A DNA stretch of 64,000 bases from Lentzea terrae (GCF_003265345.1 NZ_QFWW01000020.1:477035-541034), one strand, 5' to 3'; counted from the first letter of the stretch, positions 35,515-44,907 are shown. The notes: a model not told the origin generated them from the letters alone. A program made the numbers and translations.

Positions 35515-36328
35515 GACCGCGCTCCCCCACGCCCGCCTGGGTGCCGAAGGCGTCACGGTCGGGTACGCCGACCGCGTCGTCCTCGACAACCTGGACGTCT
35601 CCATCCCGACCGGCGTCATCACCACGGTCATCGGGCCGAACGGCTGCGGCAAGTCGACCCTGCTGCGCACGCTGTCCCGCCTGCTCAAGCCGCGCCACGG
35701 CACCGTGCTGCTGGACGGCCACGACATCGCGCGGCTCAAGACCAAGGACGTCGCGAAGAAGATGGGCCTGCTCCCGCAGACCCCGATCGCGCCGGAGGGC
35801 CTCACCGTCGCCGACCTGGTCGCCCGCGGCCGGCACCCGCACCAGAACTGGCTGCGCCAGTGGTCCAGCGACGACGCCGACATCGTGGCCAGGGCCCTCG
35901 AGATGACCGGCGTGACCGACCTCGCGCACCGCCCGGTCGACTCGCTGTCGGGCGGCCAGCGGCAGCGCGTGTGGATCTCCATGACCCTCGCCCAGGGCAC
36001 CGATCTGCTGCTGCTCGACGAGCCGACGACCTACCTGGACCTCGCGCACGCGATCGACGTGATCGACCTCGTCGACGACCTGCACGAGAGCGGCACCACG
36101 ATCGTGATGGTGCTGCACGACCTCAACCTCGCCGTCCGCTACAGCGACAACCTGATCGTGATGAAGGCGGGAGCCATTGTCGCGCAAGGACATCCGAGCG
36201 AGGTGATCACGAGCGAGCTGCTGCTGGACACGTTCAGCCTGCAGGCGAAGGTCATCGACGACCCGGTCAGCGAACGCCCGTTGATCGTCCCCATCGGCCG
36301 GACCCACGTGGTGCCTCAGTCCGAATAG
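35513..36328 (+). CDS. Iron-siderophore ABC transporter ATPase (FepC type)
   Basis: The 271-residue product has a complete nucleotide-binding domain: Walker A GPNGCGKST, Q-loop LLPQTPIAPEG, signature LSGGQRQRVWISM, Walker B LLLLDEPTTYLDLAH and switch histidine VLHDLNLA. It follows the FepC/FecE pattern for ferric siderophore import. Its partners here look broken, so it would need permease and binding proteins from elsewhere to work. Confidence 0.92.
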   Translation: MTALPHARLGAEGVTVGYADRVVLDNLDVSIPTGVITTVIGPNGCGKSTLLRTLSRLLKPRHGTVLLDGHDIARLKTKDVAKKMGLLPQTPIAPEGLTVADLVARGRHPHQNWLRQWSSDDADIVARALEMTGVTDLAHRPVDSLSGGQRQRVWISMTLAQGTDLLLLDEPTTYLDLAHAIDVIDLVDDLHESGTTIVMVLHDLNLAVRYSDNLIVMKAGAIVAQGHPSEVITSELLLDTFSLQAKVIDDPVSERPLIVPIGRTHVVPQSE

Positions 36329-36376
36329 GTTGGCTGCCCTTATCTCGTTGCTGGGAGCTGAGGACCTGGGGGCTGC

Positions 36377-36779
36377 ATGAAGCGTTTTTGGCTGGCCGTT
36401 GTCTTTGCGGTTGCGGGGTGTGCTTCCGCCACCCCGACGCCGGACTCGGGAAACGCCGCCGGCGGCACGTTCCCCGTGACGATCGAGCACTTCTTCGGCT
36501 CGACGGAGATCAAGCGGGCGCCCAAGCGCGTCGTCTCCCTCGGCTGCACCGACGACCAGACGATGCTCGCGCTGGGCACCGTCCCGGGTGATCGCCGATG
36601 AGGTGGATCAGAAGTCGCTCAAGGGGTTCGCGTTGTTCGCCAACCTGCCTGCGGTGAAGGCCGGCAAGGTGCATTGGTTGCCGGACAGCGAGGGGCCTGC
36701 GGTGGGTGCTGCGATGTCGCAGGCGACGTTGGCCTCGCTGCCTCACGCGATCGACGAGTTGGTCAAGGCGGCCGGCTGA
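36377..36779 (+). pseudogene. Siderophore-binding lipoprotein gene with internal deletion
   Basis: The 5' part (36377-36601) codes for a lipoprotein start (AVAGCAS lipobox) and the FecB/FepB-type opening IKRAPKRVVSLGCTDDQTMLALGTVPG. The 3' part, in another frame from ~36588, gives the family C-terminus (KGFALFANLPAVKAGKVHWL, ASLPHAIDELVKAAG). About 200 central residues are missing and the join is out of frame, so no working binding protein can be made. Confidence 0.8.
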
Positions 36780-36817
36780 TCCGTGCAGCGTCGGCGTCCG
36801 GGGAGCAAGCTGTGGGC

Positions 36818-37195
36818 ATGACCGCGATCTCGGTGATGCTGATCGTCCCCGACGCCGATGCCGCCCTTGCGTGGTACCGCGGCGCGCTCGGTGCCACGGA
36901 ACTGTGGAACCTCGGTGGCGTCGCCGGTCTGGAGATCGGCGGCGCACCCTTCTTCCTCCACCAGATCAACCCGGACAACCCTGCGGAGAGCAGTCCCGGT
37001 CCGGTCACCAGCGTGCGGATCGAGGTGTTCACCGACGACCCGGACGGCTTCGTGGCTCGCGCTGTCGCGTCCGGAGCCGTCCAGGGATCGGCGGTCGTGG
37101 ACCATCAGGTGCCGTGGGGGACGCACCGGCAGGGCGGGTTCACGGATCCGTTCGGGCACAAGTGGTCCGTGGGCGACAGGTCACCCCTGCGCTGA
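36818..37195 (+). CDS. VOC-superfamily (glyoxalase/bleomycin-resistance-like) protein
   Basis: A 125-residue protein with two beta-alpha-beta-beta-beta units: ISVMLIVPDADAALAWYRGALGATELW and PGPVTSVRIEVFTDDPDGFVARAV, ending GGFTDPFGHKWSVGDR as in PhnB-like members. It may bind a metal or small ligand; substrate unknown. A GTG two codons earlier has better-placed GGGGAG and could be the true start. Overlaps the convergent next gene by 15 bases. Confidence 0.85.
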   Translation: MTAISVMLIVPDADAALAWYRGALGATELWNLGGVAGLEIGGAPFFLHQINPDNPAESSPGPVTSVRIEVFTDDPDGFVARAVASGAVQGSAVVDHQVPWGTHRQGGFTDPFGHKWSVGDRSPLR

Positions 37196-37513
37196 CTCCA
37201 GCGGCCACACCTCCACCACTCCGTGAGCAACCGCGCACGGAGTGTGCGAGACGAGCTCAACCGCCTCCTCCAACGAATCCGCCTCGATGATCGCGAAGCC
37301 CGCCACCGGTAGCGAGGCTTGCAGGAAAGCCCCGCTCTCCGCGGTAGTTCCGGCGTTGTCGTGGTTGCGCACCTGAACGGGCGAACCGGCAATCCCCATC
37401 TCCACACCTGCCGCGCGTAGCCGCTGGTCGTGCGCATGGGCTTCGTCGCGAATGGACGCGTCCGTTCGGTCGTAGCCCTCGCGGTCGCCGTAGCCGATCG
37501 TCACGAACTTCAT
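37181..37513 (-). CDS. YCII-related domain protein
   Basis: A 110-residue protein with ATG 37513 behind GAGGAGG. MKFVTIGYGDREGYD, a central strand carrying SGAFLQASLPVAGFAIIEADSLEEAVELV and a final VVEVWPLE follow the YCII/DGPF-like dimeric alpha-beta barrel. The family is often linked to ECF sigma factors, but none is nearby. Confidence 0.82.
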   Translation of the reverse strand: MKFVTIGYGDREGYDRTDASIRDEAHAHDQRLRAAGVEMGIAGSPVQVRNHDNAGTTAESGAFLQASLPVAGFAIIEADSLEEAVELVSHTPCAVAHGVVEVWPLESAQG

Positions 37514-37684
37514 CGCGGTACCTCCTCGATCCCGAGTTCCTCAGCCATACCGACTCGGGGCGAGCGCCGGACTCATCGGCCCGTTCATCGACTGTTCACC
37601 TCACGATTGCGACGACTGCCCGCGTAACAGCGTCGAAGTGACGAAGGATCTCTTCTCCGACATAGGTTTCGGCAGAGGTGGACA

Positions 37685-38758
37685 GTGAAGAGAACGCTCG
37701 GCATCGGTCTCGCGGTCGTGCTGCTGGCAGGCGTCGTGACGGCCATCGTCCTGGGGCAGGGCGACGACGAAGCGGCCCGGCTCCAGACGGTGCGCGGCGT
37801 GATCGGCTCGGAGAAGCTCGCCTTCTTCGCCGACCAGCGGGTCAAGGACGTGTTCGCGAAGCACGGGCTCAAGGTCGAGGTGGATCCGGCCGGGTCGCGG
37901 CAGATCGCGACGGCCACCGACCTGAACTCGTACGACTTCGCGTTCCCGTCGAGTGCGCCCGCTGCCGAGAAGATCCAGCGGGACCGCAAGGCTGCGCGGA
38001 CGTACGCGCCGTTCTCGTCGCCGATGGTGATCGCCACGTTCGACCCGATCATCGACCTGCTCACCAAGGCCGGTGTGGTCAAGGCCGGGCCCGGTTACCA
38101 GACGTTCGACGTGCAGGCGTACCTGGACCTCGCCGCCAAGGGCACGCGCTGGGACCAGTTGCCGGGCAACACGGCCTATCCCGCGCGCAAGAACCTGCTG
38201 GTCACCACGACCGACCCGCGTGACTCGAACTCCGCCGCCATGTACCTGGCGATCACGTCGTTCGTCGCGAACGGTGGCGTGGTCAGCTCGCAGGAGGCCG
38301 AGGCCAGGGTGCTGCCGGCGGTGTCGAAGTTGTTCCTGGACCAGGGTTACACGCAGAGCAGCACCGAAGGTCCGTTCGAGGACTACCTGTCCGCGGGGAT
38401 GGGCAAGACGCCGCTGGTGCTGGCCTACGAGGCGCAGTTCGCCGACCGGGTGGTGCGCGGCGACTCGACGATCCGGCCCGACATGAAGCTGCTCTACCCG
38501 GCGCCGACCGTGCTGTCCAAGCACACGCTGGTGCCGTTGCGCGAGGCGGGCGACCGGGTCGGGCAGTTGCTGTCGAGCGACGCCGAACTGGGCAAGCTCG
38601 CGGCGACGTTCGGCTTCCGCACGGCCGATCCCCGGCACTTCAACGACATCGTCAAGGAGAAGAACCTGACCGTGCCGCAGACGATCGTGGACGTCGTCGA
38701 ACCGCCCGCGCACGAGACGCTGGAGCGGATGCTCGAAGCGATCGGCAAGCAGTACTGA
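37685..38758 (+). CDS. Membrane-anchored solute-binding-like protein of the TelA operon
   Basis: A 357-residue protein with one N-terminal membrane segment (RTLGIGLAVVLLAGVVTAIVLG) and no lipobox. The rest has a type II periplasmic-binding-fold pattern (VIGSEKLAFFADQRV, DFAFPSSAPAAEK, NLLVTTTDPRDSNSAAMY, TPLVLAYEAQFA). It appears to sit outside the membrane with no ABC partners. Its stop overlaps the start of the TelA gene, so it works with that operon. Confidence 0.75.
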   Translation: MKRTLGIGLAVVLLAGVVTAIVLGQGDDEAARLQTVRGVIGSEKLAFFADQRVKDVFAKHGLKVEVDPAGSRQIATATDLNSYDFAFPSSAPAAEKIQRDRKAARTYAPFSSPMVIATFDPIIDLLTKAGVVKAGPGYQTFDVQAYLDLAAKGTRWDQLPGNTAYPARKNLLVTTTDPRDSNSAAMYLAITSFVANGGVVSSQEAEARVLPAVSKLFLDQGYTQSSTEGPFEDYLSAGMGKTPLVLAYEAQFADRVVRGDSTIRPDMKLLYPAPTVLSKHTLVPLREAGDRVGQLLSSDAELGKLAATFGFRTADPRHFNDIVKEKNLTVPQTIVDVVEPPAHETLERMLEAIGKQY

Positions 38759-39900
38759 TGACCGACTTCGTGCTCACGCCGCCGGATCCCGTCGAGCCCG
38801 TCCCGGTGGACCGCGCCGCCGGGCTGATTCCGGTGGCCGACGACGCCAAGGTCGAGCTCTCGTCCCAGGCGCAGCGGTTCATCGACGCGCTCAACGCCGT
38901 CGACCCGCAGTCACCGGACTTCAGCCGGATCGTCGACCAGGCGCTGGTGCTCGGCGAGGCGGAGATGCGGGTGGCGGCCCAGATCGCGGGCCGGATGCTC
39001 GACCGCACGCTGGCTTCCGTGTCGTCGCCGAACACCGCGCAGGTGTCGACGAGTCTGGTCGAGCTGCGGCGGTCGGTGCGCGAACTGGACCCGCAGGACC
39101 TGACCAGGCTGACCGGCCGCAAGATCCTCGGGTTCATCCCCGGCGGCAACGCGGCGAAGGGGCTGCTGGCCCGGCTGCGGGCGGCCGACGAGCCGGTCAA
39201 CCGGATCGTGTTGAAGCTGCGGTCCGGCCAGGACGCCTTGAAGCGCGACAACGCGGCCATCAAGGGCGAGCGGCAGCGGTTGTGGGACCTGATGACGAAG
39301 CTGTCGCAGGACGCCGCGCTCGCCGCCGAGATGGACGAGGCCGTGCAACGGCAGGTGGAGATCCTCGACCTGTCCGAACCGGGCCGCGCCCAGGCCCTGC
39401 GCGCCGACGTGCTGTTCGGTCTGCGGCAACGACATCAGGACCTGCTGACCCAGCTCGCCGTGTGCGCGCAGGGGTACATGGCGCTCGACGTGGTGCGCCG
39501 CAACAACGACGAGCTGATCAAGGGCATCGAACGCGCCGTCAGCACCACCGTCACTGCGTTGCGCATCGGCGTGGCGGTCGCGGCGGCGCTGGCCGGGCAG
39601 CGCGAAGTGATCGACCAGGTCGACGCCGTGCGCGGGCTCACCGACTCGATCCTGCAGTCGAACGCGACGCTGATGTCGTTGCAGGGCCAGGACATCCAGC
39701 GCATCGCCGCGACCCCGGCGGTCGGCATCGAAGCGGTGCGGACCTCGTTCGACCAGATCTACGCGGCGATCGACGCGATCGACACGTTCAAGGCCCGCGC
39801 GGCCGACTCGATGTCCAGCACGGTGTCCGCGCTGGACGCCGAGATCCGGCGCGCCCACGACCACCTGAGCCGCGTGCGCGAGACCGGTGAGCAGACGTGA
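38758..39900 (+). CDS. TelA/KlaA-family toxic-anion-resistance protein
   Basis: A 380-residue, mostly helical cytosolic protein starting in TGATG overlap. Family signatures include the amphipathic N-terminus, FIPGGNAAKGLLARLRAADEPVNRIV, ALKRDNAAIKGERQRLWDLM and QLAVCAQGYMALDVVRRNNDELIKGIERAVSTTVTALR. TelA-type proteins occur in tellurite and related stress operons; biochemical function is unresolved. Neighbours with binding-protein and VWA domains suggest it is the cytosolic arm of an envelope-spanning device. Confidence 0.88.
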   Translation: MTDFVLTPPDPVEPVPVDRAAGLIPVADDAKVELSSQAQRFIDALNAVDPQSPDFSRIVDQALVLGEAEMRVAAQIAGRMLDRTLASVSSPNTAQVSTSLVELRRSVRELDPQDLTRLTGRKILGFIPGGNAAKGLLARLRAADEPVNRIVLKLRSGQDALKRDNAAIKGERQRLWDLMTKLSQDAALAAEMDEAVQRQVEILDLSEPGRAQALRADVLFGLRQRHQDLLTQLAVCAQGYMALDVVRRNNDELIKGIERAVSTTVTALRIGVAVAAALAGQREVIDQVDAVRGLTDSILQSNATLMSLQGQDIQRIAATPAVGIEAVRTSFDQIYAAIDAIDTFKARAADSMSSTVSALDAEIRRAHDHLSRVRETGEQT

Positions 39901-39923
39901 CCCGCCACTCCCCAGGAGCCAGC

Positions 39924-41537
39924 ATGATCCGCCGCTTCATCCCCGCAGCAGCCGCACTGGCGCTGCTGGCGGGCTGTTCCGACGAGGCCGACCCGTCCAG
40001 ACCGGTCGGCGACCCCTCCCCCGGCGTTCTGCGCGTCCTCGCCGGCAGCGAGCTCGCCGACCTCCAGCCGGTCCTCGACGAGGCCGCCAAGGCCACCGGC
40101 ATCTCCGTGAAGTTCAGCTTCACCGGCACCATCGAAGGCGCCGAGAAGGTCGCGAGCGGCACCGCCGAACAGGGCTTCGACGCCGTCTGGTTCTCCTCGA
40201 ACCGCTACCTCGAACTGGTTCCGGAAGCCCAGAAGCGCCTCGGCACCCCGACCAAGGTCATGTCGTCCCCCGTCGTCCTCGGTCTGCCCGCCGCGAAGGT
40301 CAAGGAACTCGGCTGGGACGGCAAACGCGTCGGCTGGGCCGAGATCGCCGCGGCCGCGGGTGCGCAGAAGTTCACCTACGGCATGACCGACCCGTCCGCC
40401 TCCAACTCCGGTTTCTCCGCACTGGTCGGCGTCGCGGCGGCTTTGTCCGGCTCTGGCTCGGCCCTCGACGCGGGCAAGATCGCCGCGGTCGCCCCGCAGC
40501 TCAAGCAGTTCTTCTCGGCGCAGAAGCTGTCCGCCGGCTCGTCCGGCTGGCTGTCCGAGGCCTACGCCCGCCGCACCAGGGGCGAGGACCCGGGGGCCAA
40601 AGTGGACGGTCTGATCAACTACGAGTCGGTGTTGTTGTCGCTCAACGCGACGCTGCCCGAGCCGTTGACCCTGGTCTACCCGAGCGACGGCGTGGTGACC
40701 GCGGACTACCCGCTGACCCTGCTCACGACGGCGTCCTCGGAAGCCCGTGCGGCGCACCAAAAGCTCTCCGACCACCTCAAGGGCCAGGACGTCCAGCGCA
40801 AGATCATGGAGTCCACGCACCGCAGGCCGGGCGTGCCGCAGGTGCAGCTGGACGGCAAGTTCGCGGTGAAGGACCTCGTCGAGCTGCCGTTCCCGGGCAG
40901 TCAGTCCGCTGTGGACGGTCTGGTCACCACCTACTTCGACCAGCTGCGCCGCCCGTCCCGCACGCTCTACGTGCTCGACACGTCCGGCTCGATGCAGGGC
41001 GACCGCATCGAGAGCCTCCGCCAGGCACTGGTGGGCCTCACCGGCGCCGACGAGTCGCTCGCCGGCAAGTTCAACCGGTTCCACGGCCGCGAGCAGGTGA
41101 CGCTGCTGCCGTTCAACAGCTCCGCGCGCCCGGCGTTGAAGTACGAGGTGCCGACCGACAACCCGCGCCCGGTCCTCGACCAGATCCGCGACACCGCCAC
41201 GTCACTGGACGCGGCCGGCGGCACGGCGATCTACAGCAGCCTGCGCAGCGGTTACGATGTGCTGCGCGAGCAGATCAACGCGGACCCGGACAGGTTCACC
41301 TCGATCGTGCTGATGACCGACGGCGAGAACACCGGCAGCGAGGACATCGGCCGGTTCGAGCAGTTCCACCGCACCCTGCCGCAGAACCTCAAGGGCATCC
41401 CGATCTTCCCGGTGCTGTTCGGCGAGAGCGCGACGGCCGAGATGGAACGCGTCGCGAAGATGAGCGGCGGCAAGGTGTTCGACGCCCGCAGCCGCACGCT
41501 CTCGGCCGCCTTCAAGGAGATCCGTGGCTACCAGTAA
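39924..41537 (+). CDS. Lipoprotein fusing a binding-protein fold to a VWA domain
   Basis: A 537-residue lipoprotein; ATG 39924 has GGAG nine bases upstream, though a GTG overlapping the TelA stop (39897) is possible. The lipobox LLAGC is followed by a type II solute-binding domain (~30-310; LRVLAGSELADLQPVLDEAA, GFDAVWFSSNRYLEL, GLINYESVLLSLN) and a VWA domain (~330-537) with an intact MIDAS motif DTSGSM, T in GGTAIYSSL and MTDGEN. This makes an extracellular metal-dependent interaction module with a ligand-sensing one. Confidence 0.85.
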   Translation: MIRRFIPAAAALALLAGCSDEADPSRPVGDPSPGVLRVLAGSELADLQPVLDEAAKATGISVKFSFTGTIEGAEKVASGTAEQGFDAVWFSSNRYLELVPEAQKRLGTPTKVMSSPVVLGLPAAKVKELGWDGKRVGWAEIAAAAGAQKFTYGMTDPSASNSGFSALVGVAAALSGSGSALDAGKIAAVAPQLKQFFSAQKLSAGSSGWLSEAYARRTRGEDPGAKVDGLINYESVLLSLNATLPEPLTLVYPSDGVVTADYPLTLLTTASSEARAAHQKLSDHLKGQDVQRKIMESTHRRPGVPQVQLDGKFAVKDLVELPFPGSQSAVDGLVTTYFDQLRRPSRTLYVLDTSGSMQGDRIESLRQALVGLTGADESLAGKFNRFHGREQVTLLPFNSSARPALKYEVPTDNPRPVLDQIRDTATSLDAAGGTAIYSSLRSGYDVLREQINADPDRFTSIVLMTDGENTGSEDIGRFEQFHRTLPQNLKGIPIFPVLFGESATAEMERVAKMSGGKVFDARSRTLSAAFKEIRGYQ

Positions 41538-42102
41538 CCCGGTGCTGCGCTACCTGGCGTCCTGGAAGAACCTGGCGGGCTGCACCGCCGGGCTGGCCGG
41601 CCTGCTGCTGCACTTCGCCGGGCTGGCCGGCTCCTACTGGGTCCTCGTGGTGATCGGCCTCTACGGCGTGGGCGCGCTCGCCGCGCCTCCCGAACGGATC
41701 ATCCTGGTCACCGCCCCGGAGGAGGAAGCCGGCCAGCTCCGCGCCGAACTGGACGCACTCGTCGACCGGGTGCGGGGCTTCAACGTCCCGAGCGAGGTCG
41801 CACCGAAGCTGGCCGAGATAGCCGAGGTGCTGCGCGGCATGCTCGACCGCCCGCGCGAGCTCCGCGCCGACCCGGACGCCCTGCACGCCGTGACGAGGCT
41901 CGTCGGCACCGACCTGCCGCTGTCCGTGCAGACCTACCTGAACCTGCCGTGGTGGTACGCCGCCGCGCGTGGCTCCGGCATGGAACTGGTGCGGCAGCTC
42001 GACTTGTTGAAGGCCGATGCTGTGCGGGTGGCCGAGCGGTTCCACGCGGCCGACGCGCAACGGCAGGCCGACCACACCAGGTACCTGGAAGATCGCGATT
42101 GA
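41524..42102 (+). CDS. Membrane protein closing the TelA operon
   Basis: A 192-residue protein overlapping the VWA gene by 14 bases. Two close hydrophobic segments (~18-35 and ~38-55) are followed by ~135 charged, helical cytosolic residues (APEEEAGQLRAELDALVDRVRG). It may link the outer binding proteins to TelA. Its TGA is shared with the left end of the IS200/IS605 remnant, so the original C-terminus may have been longer. Confidence 0.65.
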   Translation: MATSNPVLRYLASWKNLAGCTAGLAGLLLHFAGLAGSYWVLVVIGLYGVGALAAPPERIILVTAPEEEAGQLRAELDALVDRVRGFNVPSEVAPKLAEIAEVLRGMLDRPRELRADPDALHAVTRLVGTDLPLSVQTYLNLPWWYAAARGSGMELVRQLDLLKADAVRVAERFHAADAQRQADHTRYLEDRD

Positions 42103-42402
42103 CATCCTCTCCGCCCTAGAGGGCGGCGAATCCCTCCTTTCCGCCCACGGTCGCGATCTCGAAGCTGGTCAACTCCCTCAAGGGCGTCTCCTCCCGCCGG
42201 ATGCGGCAGGAATTCCCCGAACTCGCCCGCTACTGCTGGCGGGCACAACGCCTGAGGTCGGGCTCCTACTTCGCCGGTTCGGTCGGCAGCGCCCCGGTCT
42301 CCGTACTGCGCCAGTACATCGAGCAGCAAACTCACCGGTCGAGAACACGCTCGGCCGTGACCGGCCTCCCGCGCGGGCCTTCACCACCGGGCTGAAGCCC
42401 GG
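42103..42402 (+). mobile_element. IS200/IS605-family remnant with TnpA fragment
   Basis: A subterminal hairpin (ccgccctagagggcgg, 42111-42126) of the kind found at IS200/IS605 ends is followed by a degenerate frame from about 42156 to 42350. It reads SKLVNSLKGVSSRRMRQEFP and then SGSYFAGSVGSAPVSVLRQYIEQQ, the C-terminal half of a Y1 HUH transposase. The catalytic HUH and tyrosine part is missing. A second hairpin (ccgggctgaagcccgg) lies at 42387-42402. This fills the gap before the GH3 gene. Confidence 0.82.
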
Positions 42403-42459
42403 CACACTGGCCCGCATTACCGGTAGCCTGCGAACGTTCGGCGTCAATATCGTGGAGCC

Positions 42460-44799
42460 ATGGACATCGAGAAGGCGATCACGAGCCTGGACCTGGCCCG
42501 CAAGGTCCGGCTGCTGACCGGTTCCGCGCTCTTCGCCCTGCACCCGGAGCCGGAGATCGGGCTGGCACCGCTGAAGCTGTCCGACGGCCCGACCGGTGTC
42601 CGCGGCGCGGAGCTCAGGGGCGGGGTGATCGCCTGCGTGCTGCCCAACGCCACGTTGCTGGCCCAGCACTGGGACATCGAACTGGCTCGCGAGGTCGGCG
42701 AGGTGCTCGCGGACGAGGCGGCCTCGCAGCAGGTGCACGTCGTGCTCGGCCCGACGATCAACCTGCACCGCACGCCGCTCGGCGGCCGGTTGTTAGAGGC
42801 CTACAGCGAGGACCCGCTGCTGACCGGCGCGCTCGCCGCCGCGTACGTGCGGGGCCTGCAGGACAAGGGCATCGCGGCGACACCGAAGCACTACGTGGCC
42901 AACGAGTCCGAGACCGAGCGGCGCACGGCGAGCATGGTGCTCGACGAGAAGACGTTGCGCGAGGTGTACCTGCTGCCGTTCGAGATCGTCGTCGAGGACG
43001 CCGCGCCGTGGGCGATCATGGCGGCCTACAATCAGGTCAACGACATCCCGTCGACCGAGCACACCGAGTTGGTCGAGGGCGTGCTGAAGGGCGAGTGGGG
43101 GTTCGACGGCCTGGTCGTGTCCGACTGGTTCGCCACCTCGTCGACGGTGGAGAGCGCGAACGGCGGCCTCGACCTGGTGATGCCCGGTCCGGACGGGCCG
43201 TGGGCGGACAAGCTCGTCGCGGCCGTCGAGGCGGGCGAGGTCGCCGAGTCGACCATCGACGACCACCTGCGCCGCCTGCTGCTCCTCGCCTCACGGACCG
43301 GCGCGTTCGGCGGTGAGCGGTCGTGGCCTGCCGGCCTGCCCGCTCCGGACAGCACCACCAGGCGCGAGCAGCTGCGCCGGTTCGCCGCGGGTGGCATGAC
43401 GGTGCTGACGAACAACGGCGTGCTGCCGCTCGACGACTCCCGCGTCGCGCTGATCGGCCGGCACGCGATCGACACCGTCGCCCAGGGCGGTGGCTCGGCC
43501 GGGTTGCGGCCGCCGCACGTCATCAGCATCGCTGACGGCCTGACCTCGCTGCTCGGCGCGCAGGTGTCCGTTGTGGACGGTGTGGAGGTCCGCATGCGGT
43601 ACGCCGCTCCCGCCGCCGGTGTGCTGCGCGACATCCGTGCCACGACGTTCGACGAGTCCGGTGAGGTGCTGGCCTCGCGCGAGATGGAGATCGCCGAGCT
43701 CGCGGCGTACGGCGGCTGGGCGCAGGGTGCCGCGGCGATCGAGCTGTCCGGCGAGGTCGTGCTGGCTGAGCCGACGCGGCTGCTCGTCGGCGTGCGCGGG
43801 TTCGGCGACTGGACGCTGGAGGTCGCCGGCGAGCAGCACGCCACCCGCCTGGCGTGGGCGGACGGCGTGGTGGAGGAAGCACTGCTGAAGCCGCCGTTCT
43901 GGACCGCCGAGGTCCTGGTTTCGCCCGGTGACCGGATCACCGCCCGCGTGCGCGAGGCCGCCGCGCTCGTCGGCCTGATCACCCAACCGGTTCCCCGTGC
44001 TGCCACCGACGCGATCGACGCCGCCGTGCAGGCAGCGCGCGAGGCGGACGTGGCGGTCGTGGTCGTCGGCCTCACCGACGAGCAGGAGACCGAGGGTTTC
44101 GACAAGACCACGCTGGCGCTTCCCGGCGAGCAGGACGCACTGATCGAAGCGGTGGCGGCGGCCGCGCAACGGACCGTGGTCGTGGTGAACGCCGCGACCC
44201 CGGTGCTGATGCCGTGGCTCGACCAGGTCGACGCCGTGCTGTGGGCGGGCCTGCCGGGCCAGGAGGCGGGCGACGCCGTGGCGGCCGCGCTGCTCGGACA
44301 CATCGAACCGGCCGGGCGGCTGGTCACCACGTTCCCGCGCTCCGACGCCGATGCGCTGACCCCGGTACCGGTGGACGGCGCGTTGTCCTACTCCGAAGGC
44401 ACCGCGATCGGGTACCGCGGGGCGTCCGAGCCGTTGTTCTGGTTCGGCCACGGCCTCGGCTACACGACGTGGGAGTACGGGGAGGCAACCGCGTCCACTG
44501 TGGACGGTGTAGTCGCCTCGGTTTCAGTGACGCTCACGAACGTCGGCGAACGCTCAGGGCGCGAGGTCGTGCAGGTCTACCTCCGGCCGGAAGACGAACC
44601 CGTGCGCCTGATCGGTTTCGCGGTCGCGGATGTCGCGGCCGGCGAGACGGTGCAGGTCGAGGTGGAGTGCTCGGCGCGGGTGCAGCGGGTGTGGCAGGAC
44701 GGCTGGCAACCGCTGGGCGGCGGGGAGATCCTGATCGCCCGCGGCCTGGGCGACGTCCAGGCGGTTGTGCAACTGCCGATCCGGGGAACAGCGAGGTAG
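42460..44799 (+). CDS. GH3 beta-glycosidase
   Basis: A 779-residue cytosolic enzyme (no signal peptide). The (beta/alpha)8 domain contains LKLSDGPTGVRG, KHYVANESETERR and the nucleophile aspartate in GLVVSDWFAT; the second domain has GLTDEQETEGFDKTTLALPGEQD. A PA14-like insertion lies around 370-480, and a C-terminal fibronectin III-like domain carries SVTLTNVGERSGREVVQVYL. Close family members are beta-glucosidases, some active on plant glycoside aglycones. Unlike the locus at 740-27604, no LacI-type operator is seen upstream. Confidence 0.92.
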   Translation: MDIEKAITSLDLARKVRLLTGSALFALHPEPEIGLAPLKLSDGPTGVRGAELRGGVIACVLPNATLLAQHWDIELAREVGEVLADEAASQQVHVVLGPTINLHRTPLGGRLLEAYSEDPLLTGALAAAYVRGLQDKGIAATPKHYVANESETERRTASMVLDEKTLREVYLLPFEIVVEDAAPWAIMAAYNQVNDIPSTEHTELVEGVLKGEWGFDGLVVSDWFATSSTVESANGGLDLVMPGPDGPWADKLVAAVEAGEVAESTIDDHLRRLLLLASRTGAFGGERSWPAGLPAPDSTTRREQLRRFAAGGMTVLTNNGVLPLDDSRVALIGRHAIDTVAQGGGSAGLRPPHVISIADGLTSLLGAQVSVVDGVEVRMRYAAPAAGVLRDIRATTFDESGEVLASREMEIAELAAYGGWAQGAAAIELSGEVVLAEPTRLLVGVRGFGDWTLEVAGEQHATRLAWADGVVEEALLKPPFWTAEVLVSPGDRITARVREAAALVGLITQPVPRAATDAIDAAVQAAREADVAVVVVGLTDEQETEGFDKTTLALPGEQDALIEAVAAAAQRTVVVVNAATPVLMPWLDQVDAVLWAGLPGQEAGDAVAAALLGHIEPAGRLVTTFPRSDADALTPVPVDGALSYSEGTAIGYRGASEPLFWFGHGLGYTTWEYGEATASTVDGVVASVSVTLTNVGERSGREVVQVYLRPEDEPVRLIGFAVADVAAGETVQVEVECSARVQRVWQDGWQPLGGGEILIARGLGDVQAVVQLPIRGTAR

Positions 44800-44808
44800 A
44801 TCAGCGTG

Positions 44809-44837
44809 CCCGCGCCAAGGGTGAATCTTGGCGCGGG
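44809..44837 (+). terminator. Hairpin terminator after the GH3 gene
   Basis: An 11-bp perfect stem (cccgcgccaag and its complement) with a 7-base loop lies 10 bases after the GH3 stop. Confidence 0.7.
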
Positions 44838-44907
44838 TTCCGCGGTGTACGGTCGATTCGGGCCGTGCTCACGGTCCGTCGGTGACTGTCTCTGGGGGGA
44901 TTGTTCC

